From the NCBI GenBank assembly GCA_900316285.1, contig ONCG01000009.1, forward strand, positions 1 through 64,000: DNA of 64,000 nt, in the 5' to 3' direction. Origin of the DNA: an uncultured Prevotellaceae bacterium (lineage in GTDB: Bacteria > Bacteroidota > Bacteroidia > Bacteroidales > Bacteroidaceae). Position numbers and translations under genes: made by a program. Under the pieces are notes generated by a model. The model was not told the origin of the DNA, ran no database searches, and saw only the letters and a list, made by a program, of their open reading frames with translations. This document shows, in pieces, positions 1 through 9,100 of this stretch. Position 1 is the stretch's first letter; every line of letters begins with the position of its first letter.

Positions 1-103
1 ACAACAGTCAACTGAGATTAACAATAAGTATTAACCAAAGTCAATCGAAAATACAAATAAGACTCGAAGTACTCAACTAAAATCGTTAAAGTACAGTGCT
101 AGA

Positions 104-340
104 GCAATGCTTTTGGGGGTGCAAGAGCAATGCTTTGAGGGTGCAAGAGCAATGCTTTTGGAGCGCTGAAGCAATGCTTTGGGGGTGCAAGAGCAATGCT
201 TTGGGGATGCAAGAGCAATGCTTTGAGGGTGCAAGAGTAATGCTTTGAGGGTCTAAGGGCAATGCTTTGAGGATACAAAGGGCAATGCTATGGTTGTATT
301 AAAGCAATGAGATGGGGGAATGAGGGCATTGAGATGGCTA
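104..340. repeat. 22-bp phased near-palindrome array 1
   Basis: About eleven copies of a GCAATGCT core start at 104, 127, 149, 171, 193, 215, 237, 259, 282, 304 and 326, so the period is 22 bp with two 23-bp steps. Most copies are joined by a TTGRGGGTGCAAGA-like linker; the last two are degenerate. The core is close to the perfect palindrome AGCATGCT. The array lies beyond the terminator of the neighbouring minus-strand gene and has no convincing ORF. A second array of the same family in opposite orientation is at 25737-25945. No function is known to me. Apart from this array and the terminator, nothing was recognised in 1-406. Confidence 0.85.
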
Positions 341-351
341 AGTAGGATAAC

Positions 352-375
352 AAAAAAGCTGCGGCAAGCCGCAGC
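352..375 (-). terminator. Rho-independent terminator of the metalloprotease-like gene
   Basis: A perfect GCTGCGGC/GCCGCAGC inverted repeat (358-375) is followed on the minus strand by six T residues (357-352). It lies about 30 bp past the stop codon of the minus-strand gene ending at 407. Confidence 0.85.
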
Positions 376-406
376 ATATAGAAATAGAAAGGAATAAGGC
401 GACGGT

Positions 407-3400
407 CTATGGAGTTGGGTGGAGGAGGTTGACGAGGGCTGTGATATCGGCAATGTCGATAAGGCCATCGGTGTTGATATCGGCAGCACAGGTGACGAAG
501 CCAGGTGTGGGAATGCTCAAGATATAGCTGACGAGTGTTGACAAATCGGCATTATTGACTTCGCCATCTCCATTCACGTCGCCCTGCAGGAGTGGATGTG
601 GCCCGTAGTAGCGCAAAATGAAGTTGTCGACTGCCACCCAATTGGCGTTTGTGTTTTCGACATAAAGGCCGAGAGTATGATCACCAGCATCCAAGAAAGC
701 ATCAACAGAAAACAGTTCCGGAGCTTCATTTGCCGTATGACATACAACTGCTTTATCATCGATTCGCAAAGTAACACCATTTACAGAAACCGATGCATCG
801 TTTTGCTGTACGGCTTCAACGGCCGCCTCCAGTGTGTATGCCCCGGCAGGCAAGGCGACAGTTTGCACAAGTGATTTATCGTCGAGTGCATTGCCCCAGT
901 TAGTCCAACTCTCCGCAAATGGCGCGTTGATATTGCTGTAGTCGGTATTCATTGTCTGCCAACTGCCATTTAATGCCCAGCCCTTTATATTCCACTTGTC
1001 GAACGTAGAATTGTAGATTGGCACACGCACAGGATTGCAAGGTGTAGCCTGCGCCATGTATTCTTCCTGCGTTCCATCGTAGAACAACTGCAGATTGTCC
1101 ATTGCCACCCAGTTGGCCGAAGTATTCTTGATGCTCAGACCGAAAGTGAGCGTTCCGTCAGTTACTTTTACCCGCAGCATATAGCACTTGGGAGAGCCGT
1201 TGCCAGTAGACAATTCCACCGACTGGTCGCCTGCATAGAAGTTCACGCCAGAGATGACAATATCAGCATCGGTCTGCGTACAGGCAATGAACGAACCTCG
1301 CAGATAATAGTATCCATTGGGCAGTTCCGTAAGGGTTTGTTCAATCTGCGTGTCGGGGAGAGTTCCCGTAGCAGAATCCACCCATCGCTCAATAAATGGG
1401 AAGTCGATGCGTGCACCATCGGAAGTATTGATATAGGGGGCAGAACCATCTTTGTAGTTAACCTTCATTTCATCGGTCGACCAGTTCTGCAGGCTACCCG
1501 TACATAAATAGGGAGCCATCGCTGAAGTAATGTCATAGCCAGGATCAGGGAATTCTTCTACATCCATCGTGGCCTGCAACTCCTCCAAAGCATCGACATC
1601 AATGATTACCCATCGCTGTGCCGTTGCTGCCAAAGTGTTACTAAAAGGTTGAGAACCCGTTGCCGTCGACGACATCGCACAAAGTGCTTGCGGTGAGGGC
1701 GTACTGGTGGCTCGCATAATATGATAACAATCGAGAGCTACGGGGGCGTCACTCAGGCCAATAGTCACATCAGCAAACGACAGTTGCAGTCGCAAATTCA
1801 CTTCGTTCGAAGTAGAAGTCGTGGTTCTAAAGCCGTTCGCTGTGTTGTCAGAAGCATAATAGATGTAGCGCTTGGTCTGGGCGTTCTGAATACGATACGT
1901 CTGGGTGGCAGGGTCGAACGTCATCGTCCACATGGCATTGTTCGATGCCGTCTGCGCCTCGGTGGTGGTGAGCTTTTGAAGTAGCAACGTGCCATTATTG
2001 TCGACTAGATACGAGGTGCGCAGACCGAAATCGTCATCGCTGTTTCGGATGAAGAAAGTCTTGCCGTCGCTGTCCAGCGTATAGGCAAGTCCCTGCAAGT
2101 TTCCGCCGACGGGTGCGAGCCCGTCTTCGACAATAGCCTGCATGAGCAACGAATTGCCGTAATAGGATGCATCGCTGTGACTGTCCTCATTAGCACCATT
2201 GATAGTATAGCTCAGGCCTTGGGCTGCTCCCGAGGCCCAGAGGTGCGTGGCATCTCCATAGAGTCGTACGCCGCTGCTGTTGTCCCAAAACTGCAGGAAC
2301 TTCGTGGCACGCTTGCCCAGCCAAAAGCCTGTGTTGTTATTCGTTCGGATATCACCATAGTATGTGCTGTGCGTACCGACTCCTATACCGTGTCCTGCCT
2401 CGTGCAGAAGCGTTCCCGTTGCCTGATAGCTCTCGTTGGGACCCACGCGTATCCATCCGCCATACGAGCAGTCGGCAGTGGGAGTGCCCGAGCCATAGTG
2501 AGAAGATGGAGCAAAGCCCGTGATGCTTGTCAGAGTCGACCAGTAATGTGCTACACTCATGATTGACTGCGAGATGCGCTGATATTCTTCATCACTGCCA
2601 CCTTCATGACTCCATGTAACATTCCCCTTCGGCAGGGTGTACACACGCAGCACATCGCCATAGCCCACTTGATAATTAGTGGTAACGGCATAAGAACGGA
2701 TATAATAGAAAGTACCGGGGTGTAGGTTGTCGAGGCAGTAAATGCGTCCACCATTTTCAACATAACGAGTCGAGCGCGGGTCGGCTACGGTGGGTTTAGG
2801 ATTGGTGTCACTATAGCAGAAGCCCTGCTCGAGGATGTCGGTAGGTGAGTCCACCGTAGAACGTCCGAATATGGCCGTTGCTCCACGGGCATATCGCTTA
2901 TCCGTGGTGACGCGGGGCACACCACTGGTTGAAGATGTTTTTGCAGCGAAGATGCTACGCTCGCCAGCGAGCATAGCTTCCTTCAAGGTTGTGGCCGCTA
3001 CGGAGATGTCAGTTTCCGAGCCGTTGGATGTGTAGCGCTGCGCATTGCTGATGGCCTCCGAAAGCGTGCTCTTTACCGAGACATCCGTCACATCGGCCTC
3101 AATAGCTTGAGCCGAAGAGATGAGATTGCTGAGTCCTGAGCGCAGATAGCTGACATCGGTGCTCACAAGCGTGAGCCGCCAGTTATCACAAGCAAACCAG
3201 TTAGCAGCCGAATTTTGACAGCGGATGCCAATAGACACATCGTCGGTGAGTACATCGAAAGTGAGCGAGTAGTCGGCAAAGGTAGAAACACCTTGCTCTT
3301 GCCAATCGGCGAAAAGGTAGCAGCCTCTTGCCGGCTCACCGTTTTGCGTGTGGCGGGCAGCAACTGTGAGCGTATAATGACCCTTAGCCAATCCTGTTAG

Positions 3401-3670
3401 GGTCTGGCGAATGTAAGGATCAGCCAGTTTGCCTGGACTCTGAACCCATTGCTCTACATAGGCATAGTTGCTTTTCCCCTCGAAAGAACTATTGGTCTGA
3501 AACCATAAGCCCTGCTGTTGCCATCCTGCAAAACTACGGCCGTCGAAGTTTGGATTTACAATCCTCGAAGTAACATCGGTTTGAGCCATTACCTGCGAGG
3601 ATGCCAACAAAACGATAAGAATGGCAGCCAGCAACGGCTGCCATTTTGAGCATTTGCAATAGTTATTCAC
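407..3670 (-). CDS. Secreted metalloprotease-like protein with C-terminal dockerin-like module
   Basis: The 1087-residue protein starts with a signal peptide (hydrophobic stretch about residues 11-30, ending VMAQ). A beta-sandwich-like region follows (about 32-170), then a helical linker (175-245), a fibronectin-III-like segment (about 255-345) and a zinc-protease-like region with HEAGH at 423-427. The third histidine is at 434, giving HExxHxxGxxxH, one residue longer than the metzincin HExxHxxGxxH. Two further carbohydrate-binding-like beta domains cover about 740-1020. The last 60 residues hold two Ca-binding loops (GDVNGDGEVN and ADINTDGLID) typical of a type-I dockerin. The start is a GTG, 7 bp after the preceding stop codon, so the two genes may be co-transcribed. 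Peptidase activity is inferred from the motif only; surface or secreted location is likely. Confidence 0.7.
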   Translation of the reverse strand: MNNYCKCSKWQPLLAAILIVLLASSQVMAQTDVTSRIVNPNFDGRSFAGWQQQGLWFQTNSSFEGKSNYAYVEQWVQSPGKLADPYIRQTLTGLAKGHYTLTVAARHTQNGEPARGCYLFADWQEQGVSTFADYSLTFDVLTDDVSIGIRCQNSAANWFACDNWRLTLVSTDVSYLRSGLSNLISSAQAIEADVTDVSVKSTLSEAISNAQRYTSNGSETDISVAATTLKEAMLAGERSIFAAKTSSTSGVPRVTTDKRYARGATAIFGRSTVDSPTDILEQGFCYSDTNPKPTVADPRSTRYVENGGRIYCLDNLHPGTFYYIRSYAVTTNYQVGYGDVLRVYTLPKGNVTWSHEGGSDEEYQRISQSIMSVAHYWSTLTSITGFAPSSHYGSGTPTADCSYGGWIRVGPNESYQATGTLLHEAGHGIGVGTHSTYYGDIRTNNNTGFWLGKRATKFLQFWDNSSGVRLYGDATHLWASGAAQGLSYTINGANEDSHSDASYYGNSLLMQAIVEDGLAPVGGNLQGLAYTLDSDGKTFFIRNSDDDFGLRTSYLVDNNGTLLLQKLTTTEAQTASNNAMWTMTFDPATQTYRIQNAQTKRYIYYASDNTANGFRTTTSTSNEVNLRLQLSFADVTIGLSDAPVALDCYHIMRATSTPSPQALCAMSSTATGSQPFSNTLAATAQRWVIIDVDALEELQATMDVEEFPDPGYDITSAMAPYLCTGSLQNWSTDEMKVNYKDGSAPYINTSDGARIDFPFIERWVDSATGTLPDTQIEQTLTELPNGYYYLRGSFIACTQTDADIVISGVNFYAGDQSVELSTGNGSPKCYMLRVKVTDGTLTFGLSIKNTSANWVAMDNLQLFYDGTQEEYMAQATPCNPVRVPIYNSTFDKWNIKGWALNGSWQTMNTDYSNINAPFAESWTNWGNALDDKSLVQTVALPAGAYTLEAAVEAVQQNDASVSVNGVTLRIDDKAVVCHTANEAPELFSVDAFLDAGDHTLGLYVENTNANWVAVDNFILRYYGPHPLLQGDVNGDGEVNNADLSTLVSYILSIPTPGFVTCAADINTDGLIDIADITALVNLLHPTP

Positions 3671-3677
3671 AACTGAT

Positions 3678-4445
3678 TTACTTGGAGAAGAAGTTCTTCA
3701 GTTTCTGGAAGAAGCTGCTCTTCTTCACCTCCTCGACAACTTTGCCGGCGACCTCTGCGGCATCCTCAGAAAGATCCTGAATCTTGTCGCGTGCCACATC
3801 GACAGCATCGTCAATCTTATCGCGGGCCTCCTTGAAGGTTTCATTCTCGTTCAGGGACTTCCCGAACTCCTCCATCTTCTCCTTGGCTACACCGACAGCC
3901 TCGCCAATCTTTTCCTTGGCTTCCTTCACGGTTTCATTCTCGTTGAATGCCTTGGCCAATTCCTCGGCTTTTTCCTTCGCAGCATCGACTGCGTCGCCAA
4001 TCTTCTCCTTAGCAGCATCGACAGCCTCGGCGAAGTCGTCTTTAGCATTTTCAACCTTCTCTTCAACAGCCTCCTTGGCGTCTTCAACAGTTTCCTTAGC
4101 TGCCTCGACTTTCTCCTCAACGGCCTCCTTGGCGTCTTCGATGGTGTCCTTGGCTGCCTCGACCTTTTCTTCTACGGCCTCTTCAACAGCCTCCTTGGCT
4201 TCAGCGACCTCTTCTTTCACCTCGGCAACCTTCTCTTCGGCAGCGTCGGCAACTTCAGCCACTTTCTCCTCGACGGCTTCCACCTTTTCCTCAACAGCAT
4301 CGGCAACGGTCTCTTTCACTTCAGCCACTTCCTCCTTGACAGCCTCAACGGTTTCTTCCACCTTTTCTTCGGCAGCCTCGACAGTCTGTTCAGCTTTCTG
4401 CTGCAGATCCTCAGCAGCGTTGTTCATCACTTCTTCTGGAATCAT
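3678..4445 (-). CDS. Charged amphipathic-helix repeat protein
   Basis: The 255-residue protein is made almost entirely of A, E, K, V and D and lacks a signal peptide or membrane segment. Two repeat classes are visible. Residues around 95-130 carry an 18-residue unit (EEKVEAAKDTIEDAKEAV, then a near copy). The C-terminal half carries a 31-residue unit containing NENETVKEA and NENETFKEA. An 18-residue period equals five alpha-helical turns, so the unit should form one straight amphipathic face. This resembles apolipoprotein, LEA or YtxH-like stress proteins, but no family assignment is secure. It ends SSFFQKLKNFFSK, a possible membrane-binding amphipathic tail. The downstream protease-like gene starts 7 bp after its stop. 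Confidence 0.7.
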   Translation of the reverse strand: MIPEEVMNNAAEDLQQKAEQTVEAAEEKVEETVEAVKEEVAEVKETVADAVEEKVEAVEEKVAEVADAAEEKVAEVKEEVAEAKEAVEEAVEEKVEAAKDTIEDAKEAVEEKVEAAKETVEDAKEAVEEKVENAKDDFAEAVDAAKEKIGDAVDAAKEKAEELAKAFNENETVKEAKEKIGEAVGVAKEKMEEFGKSLNENETFKEARDKIDDAVDVARDKIQDLSEDAAEVAGKVVEEVKKSSFFQKLKNFFSK

Positions 4446-4516
4446 AGTTAAAAAACATAGCTTGATAGGTGATGCCTACTCCCTTTTAAGCGTTTCGGCG
4501 TTTTCTTTTTCAAAAA

Positions 4517-4524
4517 CAAACGTA
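4517..4524 (-). promoter_or_regulatory. Candidate -7 box for the helix-repeat gene
   Basis: The minus strand reads TACGTTTG, matching the Bacteroidetes TAnnTTTG -7 element, about 70 bp upstream of the start codon at 4445. A second match, TAAATTTG, lies at 4644-4637. No well-spaced TTTG -33 element was found for either. Confidence 0.4.
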
Positions 4525-4690
4525 AGCCGCTGACTAACAAAAATTTGCAATCAACAGGCTATTGGTCGACCTCAAGTCTTCCTCTATAGCGACTCGGCAG
4601 AGTTCACAAACTCCGCTATCGCTGCTCTGTTGGTTGCAAATTTACAAAAAAAATCGATACGTGGTTACTTTTTGTCAAAAAAAAGTAGAT

Positions 4691-6019
4691 TTATTCTACA
4701 AGTTCGCCAAAAAGCGTTGCCGATGTGCTTCCAGTGATGCGCACTTGAACCAATTCACCAGGATGATGCGCCCCCTTGTCGAACACCACCATCTTTCCTT
4801 GTTCAGTTCTGCCACAAAGCTGCTGGCGCGAACGCTTTGAGTAGCCTTCCACAAGCACCTCAAACTCCTTGCCCTCGTCGCGCTTATTGGCAATCGCCGA
4901 CATCTCGGTTTGCAACTGAATGAGCTCATTCAACCGACGTATCTTCTCTTCCTCAGGCACGTTGTCGGGTAGGTGCTTCGAAGCATAGGTGCCCGGTCGC
5001 TCGGAGTATTTGAACATGAATGCTGAGTCGTAACCTACCTCACGCATCAGCGAGAGTGAGAGCTGGTGGTCTTCCTCCGTCTCGTCGTGATAACCCACGA
5101 AAATATCGGTAGAGAGTCCACAATCGGGAATGATACGACGGATAGCACTGACGCGGTCCAAATACCACTCGCGGGTGTATTTTCGGTTCATGAGTTTCAG
5201 AATCTTGTCAGAACCCGACTGCACAGGCAGATGAATCTGCTTGCACACGTTCGGCTCCTCGGCGATGACGTACAGCGTCTCGTCGCTCATGTCTTTCGGA
5301 TGGCTGGTGGTGAAGCGCACTCGCATGGGATAAGCCTCATGGGCCACGGTTCGCAGCAACTGCGGGAAGGTCACAACTTCATTTTCTTGCGTGCCTACGC
5401 ATCTGTATGAATTCACGTTCTGTCCAAGCAGCGTCACTTCTTTATATCCGCGCTCCTTCAAATCGCGCACTTCACGCAGGATGCTCTCCACATCGCGGCT
5501 TCGTTCGCGTCCACGGGTATAGGGAACGATACAATAATGGCAGAAGTTGTTGCAGCCGCGCATGATGCTTACGTAGCCGCCAATGCGATTGCCGGGCAGT
5601 CGCTGAGGCACGATGTCGCGATAGGTTTCAGTGGTCGACAGTTCAATGTTGATGGCCTTCTGTCCCAATTCCACTTGTGCAATGAGGTCAGGAAGGTTCA
5701 AATACGCATCGGGACCTGCCACGAGGTCTGCGTGGTGATGCTCGATGAGATCTTCCTTCACACGTTCAGCCATGCAGCCCAACACGCCGAGAATCAATCG
5801 GCCGCCGCGTTTTTTCCTCAAGGCATTCAGCTCAGCCAGGCGATGATAGATTTTCTGCTCGGCATTGTCGCGCACCGAACAGGTGTTCAGGAACACTGCA
5901 TCAGCCTCTTCGGCCTTGTCGCATGCCTCATAGCCTGCCATCTGCATGACGCTAGCCACCACTTCCGAATCGGCCACGTTCATTTGGCAGCCATAGGTCT
6001 CTATGTATAGTTTCTTCAT
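4691..6019 (-). CDS. miaB: tRNA-2-methylthio-N6-dimethylallyladenosine synthase
   Basis: This radical-SAM methylthiotransferase adds the 2-methylthio group to i6A37 of tRNAs reading UNN codons. The 442-residue protein has the full family layout: an N-terminal UPF0004 domain with cluster cysteines C11 (YGCQMN), C47 (NTCSVR) and C82 (LGCMAE); the radical-SAM CxxxCxxC at C156, C160 and C163 (RGCNNFCHYC, followed by IVPYTRGRERSR); and a C-terminal TRAM domain (about 375-440). Length and motifs are normal for MiaB, not RimO or MtaB. It is cytoplasmic. It stands alone on the minus strand, with its own promoter next to the divergent gene at 6113. Confidence 0.97.
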   Translation of the reverse strand: MKKLYIETYGCQMNVADSEVVASVMQMAGYEACDKAEEADAVFLNTCSVRDNAEQKIYHRLAELNALRKKRGGRLILGVLGCMAERVKEDLIEHHHADLVAGPDAYLNLPDLIAQVELGQKAINIELSTTETYRDIVPQRLPGNRIGGYVSIMRGCNNFCHYCIVPYTRGRERSRDVESILREVRDLKERGYKEVTLLGQNVNSYRCVGTQENEVVTFPQLLRTVAHEAYPMRVRFTTSHPKDMSDETLYVIAEEPNVCKQIHLPVQSGSDKILKLMNRKYTREWYLDRVSAIRRIIPDCGLSTDIFVGYHDETEEDHQLSLSLMREVGYDSAFMFKYSERPGTYASKHLPDNVPEEEKIRRLNELIQLQTEMSAIANKRDEGKEFEVLVEGYSKRSRQQLCGRTEQGKMVVFDKGAHHPGELVQVRITGSTSATLFGELVE

Positions 6020-6042
6020 GAGTTTTTACTGTAATTCGGCTG

Positions 6043-6077
6043 CAAAATTACAAAAAAATTGTAACTTTGCAGACAAA
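6043..6077 (-). promoter_or_regulatory. miaB promoter
   Basis: On the minus strand a TAATTTTG -7 box (6050-6043) lies 24 bp from the miaB start codon. A TTTG (6077-6074) lies 23 nt upstream of the box, slightly further than the usual 19-21. It overlaps the opposing promoter of the 6113 gene. Confidence 0.6.
6062..6069 (+). promoter_or_regulatory. -7 box for the 6113 gene
   Basis: TAACTTTG matches the Bacteroidetes TAnnTTTG consensus about 45 bp before the ATG at 6113. No clear TTTG -33 element is present at the expected distance. Confidence 0.55.
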
Positions 6078-6112
6078 ATCCGTGATTATTAACGAATTGA
6101 CGTGAAAACCGA

Positions 6113-9100
6113 ATGAAAAATAAACTATCTCTTCTCATCAGTGCATTGCTAAGTGCTCTCTCGTTGCAGGCTCAAACTGACTACAGCAACTACTTCACCG
6201 CCGTCTTCGTGGCCGATCCCCATGTGGCACAGAGCAGCGGTACCTCGGTGGCTGATATGCAAGCCTATGTGCAGAACATTGTCAATATGGGCAAGACGGG
6301 TGGCCTACAGTTCCAGTTCGTGACACTGCCAGGCTACCAGCCCAAGGCCGATATCGTGTTCTGCCTAGGCGACATGGACCAAGACAGCGAGAAAACAGGC
6401 AATGACTTCAAGTCTGCTTTCGCAGAATTGAACACAGCGCATATTCCCTTTATCACCATGGTGGGTAACCACGATATCGTGCCAGACTACTGGACGGGAA
6501 CAGATCCTGATTATGGCTTGACGGGTGGTAGTGCAGGAGGATCTACATGTAACGACGTGGCATTGGGTGTTGTCACTGACCAACTTAACACGGCAAAGAG
6601 CTATGGCATTGAGAATGTTACACGCTTTACCGATGGCACCAATCACACACAGATGCAACCATTCACATTCACATTTCAAGGTGTTCGGTTTTATGTAGGA
6701 CAAACCTATTGGTTTCAAAAACCATATTCAGGGTCATTCATTAAAGTACTTGGCTCTCTCATCTCCTCTGCTACCTATTACGCTCCTGACGGTGTCATCG
6801 CTACCCTAGAAAATTTCGTTGGCCAGCATACCACCGAGCCTAGTGTATGGATGCAGCACTATCCCATTTGTGCCGGTGACGACTCCGACCGCTGGTGGCT
6901 CGACCAGAACGATACAGGCATGTCAATAGCTCCCAGCAATGCCACGGTCTATACCACCGCCAATGCGAAACGCGACAAGCTCACCGAACTCATCAAGCGT
7001 ACGAAAAACGCTGTGCATTTCTCCGGGCATGGGCACTGGTATGCAGAAACCGAATATAACGGCGTAAAAGACTATACAGCCAATGCTACCTTCAACGAAA
7101 ACGGATCGGCTTATATTGTGCTGATGAGCAAGACGGAGGGCGTTGTTGAAATAAAGCGTGTCAATCTCTTCACCCATAACACCCTAAGCCACTGCGATGC
7201 CACCCTAGAGGTAAGCCCCACGCTCACTGATATTAACACCGCATTGGGCCATACCGTGGTTGCAGGCGAAGATGTCACATCACTGCTGGGTACAAATCTC
7301 GACTTCGAGACAGGTCAAGGCGATGCCGATGCCACTTTTGTTAATATGCATGCCCAATCAGATTGGACCAATATCTATTCTGCAGATGCCTACGATACGA
7401 ATCGCCAGTACATCTTCAACACACAAGTCACAGGTCAGGGCAGTGGAGCCACGACGGCCACTAGTCTGCGCCTGCGTGCCAAATGGCAAGAGAACAATAT
7501 CCGTGAGCAAGTGAAGAAAACCATACCACTACCGCCGGGCCACTACACCCTCTCCTATTTTATCAAGGCTCCGCAGCAGCATTGGACGGAAGACCTATGC
7601 TTCTACGAACTCAACGGCAATCGAACCACACTCACAAAGACCGCCGATTGGTCGAAGCAGGAAATCACTATCGAGGCCACTGAACCCGCTGTTCTCTCGC
7701 TGTCGTTCGGATTCATTGGCGGCAGAAACAATCAGGACTGCGAACTCTTCATTGATGACATCGCTCTCATCTACAATGGTAGCTGCGACCTTACCACGAA
7801 GTATTCTAAATACCTCTTCGCCTATTTCCCCAGCAACAACGACGAGAACATCTATTATGCCGTTTCTGAGAACGGCTTCGACTACACACCCGTCAGCCAG
7901 CAACCCGTCATCAGTGCCGACACCGTAGCATTAAAGTGTGGTCTACGCGACCCCCACCTATTGCGTGGCCATGATGGTTGGTTCTACCTTGTAGCTACCG
8001 ACATGCGATCTGCTGATGGCTGGGCGAGCAATCGTGGACTTGTGATGATGAAATCACGCGACCTTGTCAATTGGAAGCACTCACAAGTGCACTTCCCCAC
8101 ACGCTATGCTGGCACCTCATTCGCCAATGTCACTCGCGTCTGGGCTCCTGAGACCATCTGGGACCCTGAGGCAGGTAAGTACATGGTTTACTTCTCGCTA
8201 CTCACCAACGATGGGACCATCAGTTACGACAAGGTGTATCGAGCCTATGCCAATAGTGACTTCACCGACCTCGAGGGTGAACCCGTATGGATGTACGACC
8301 GCGGCTCGGCAACTATTGACATGGACATCGTCTACAACCCCAAAGACCAACTCTACCACGGATTCTACAAGAACGAAGGCGAGGGCGGCATCTGCCAAGT
8401 CACGGCAGAAAGCCTCACGGGTGTGTGGGGCAATGCTTCAGGCACACTTCAGCAGACCAACGAAGCCGTGGAGGGTGCCGGGGTGTTCCAACTGCTCGAT
8501 GGCGAGACTTGGGTTCTTATGTACGACTGTTATAACAGCGGCCACTACCAGTTCTGCACGTCGACAGACCTCAACACATTCTCCTTCCGCCAAAACACAC
8601 CCACCACAGGCGCATTTACACCGCGTCACGGAAGTGTCATCCTCATCAGCGACGAAGAATACGAGGCCATCTTAGAATATACCAACAACGAACTTGAACG
8701 CAATACGAAGTTGGTGGCTGGGGCAACAAAGGGCAACCCGCTGCCTGCACCCTTCGTCATCAACGGACGAATGAACGAAGGTACCAAGGGCTGGTCATTC
8801 ACAACTGGTGCACAAAACAAGACGACGGCAACAAATCAGGGAGCAGCCTTTAGCAAGCCTTTCCTGGAAAACTGGAATCCAACATCGTTTATTGGAAAAA
8901 TTAGCCAAACCATCACCAACATACCCAACGGCACTTACGTGCTTGACATTGCAGCCTTTGCCAACACGCTTGGTGAAAACGGCTCACAAGTGGTCTATGC
9001 CAATAGTACTGAACAGTCCCTCTTTGCCAGCGAGCCTACGGCCTACCAGCTAATATTCTATGCCACAGACAACACGCTGGAGATAGGCTTCAACCAGAAA

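Noticed and set aside
3784..4533. Serine/alanine-rich plus-strand ORF of 249 codons
   Set aside because: It is the mirror of the A/E/K-rich repeat gene on the minus strand; its composition follows from the opposite codons.
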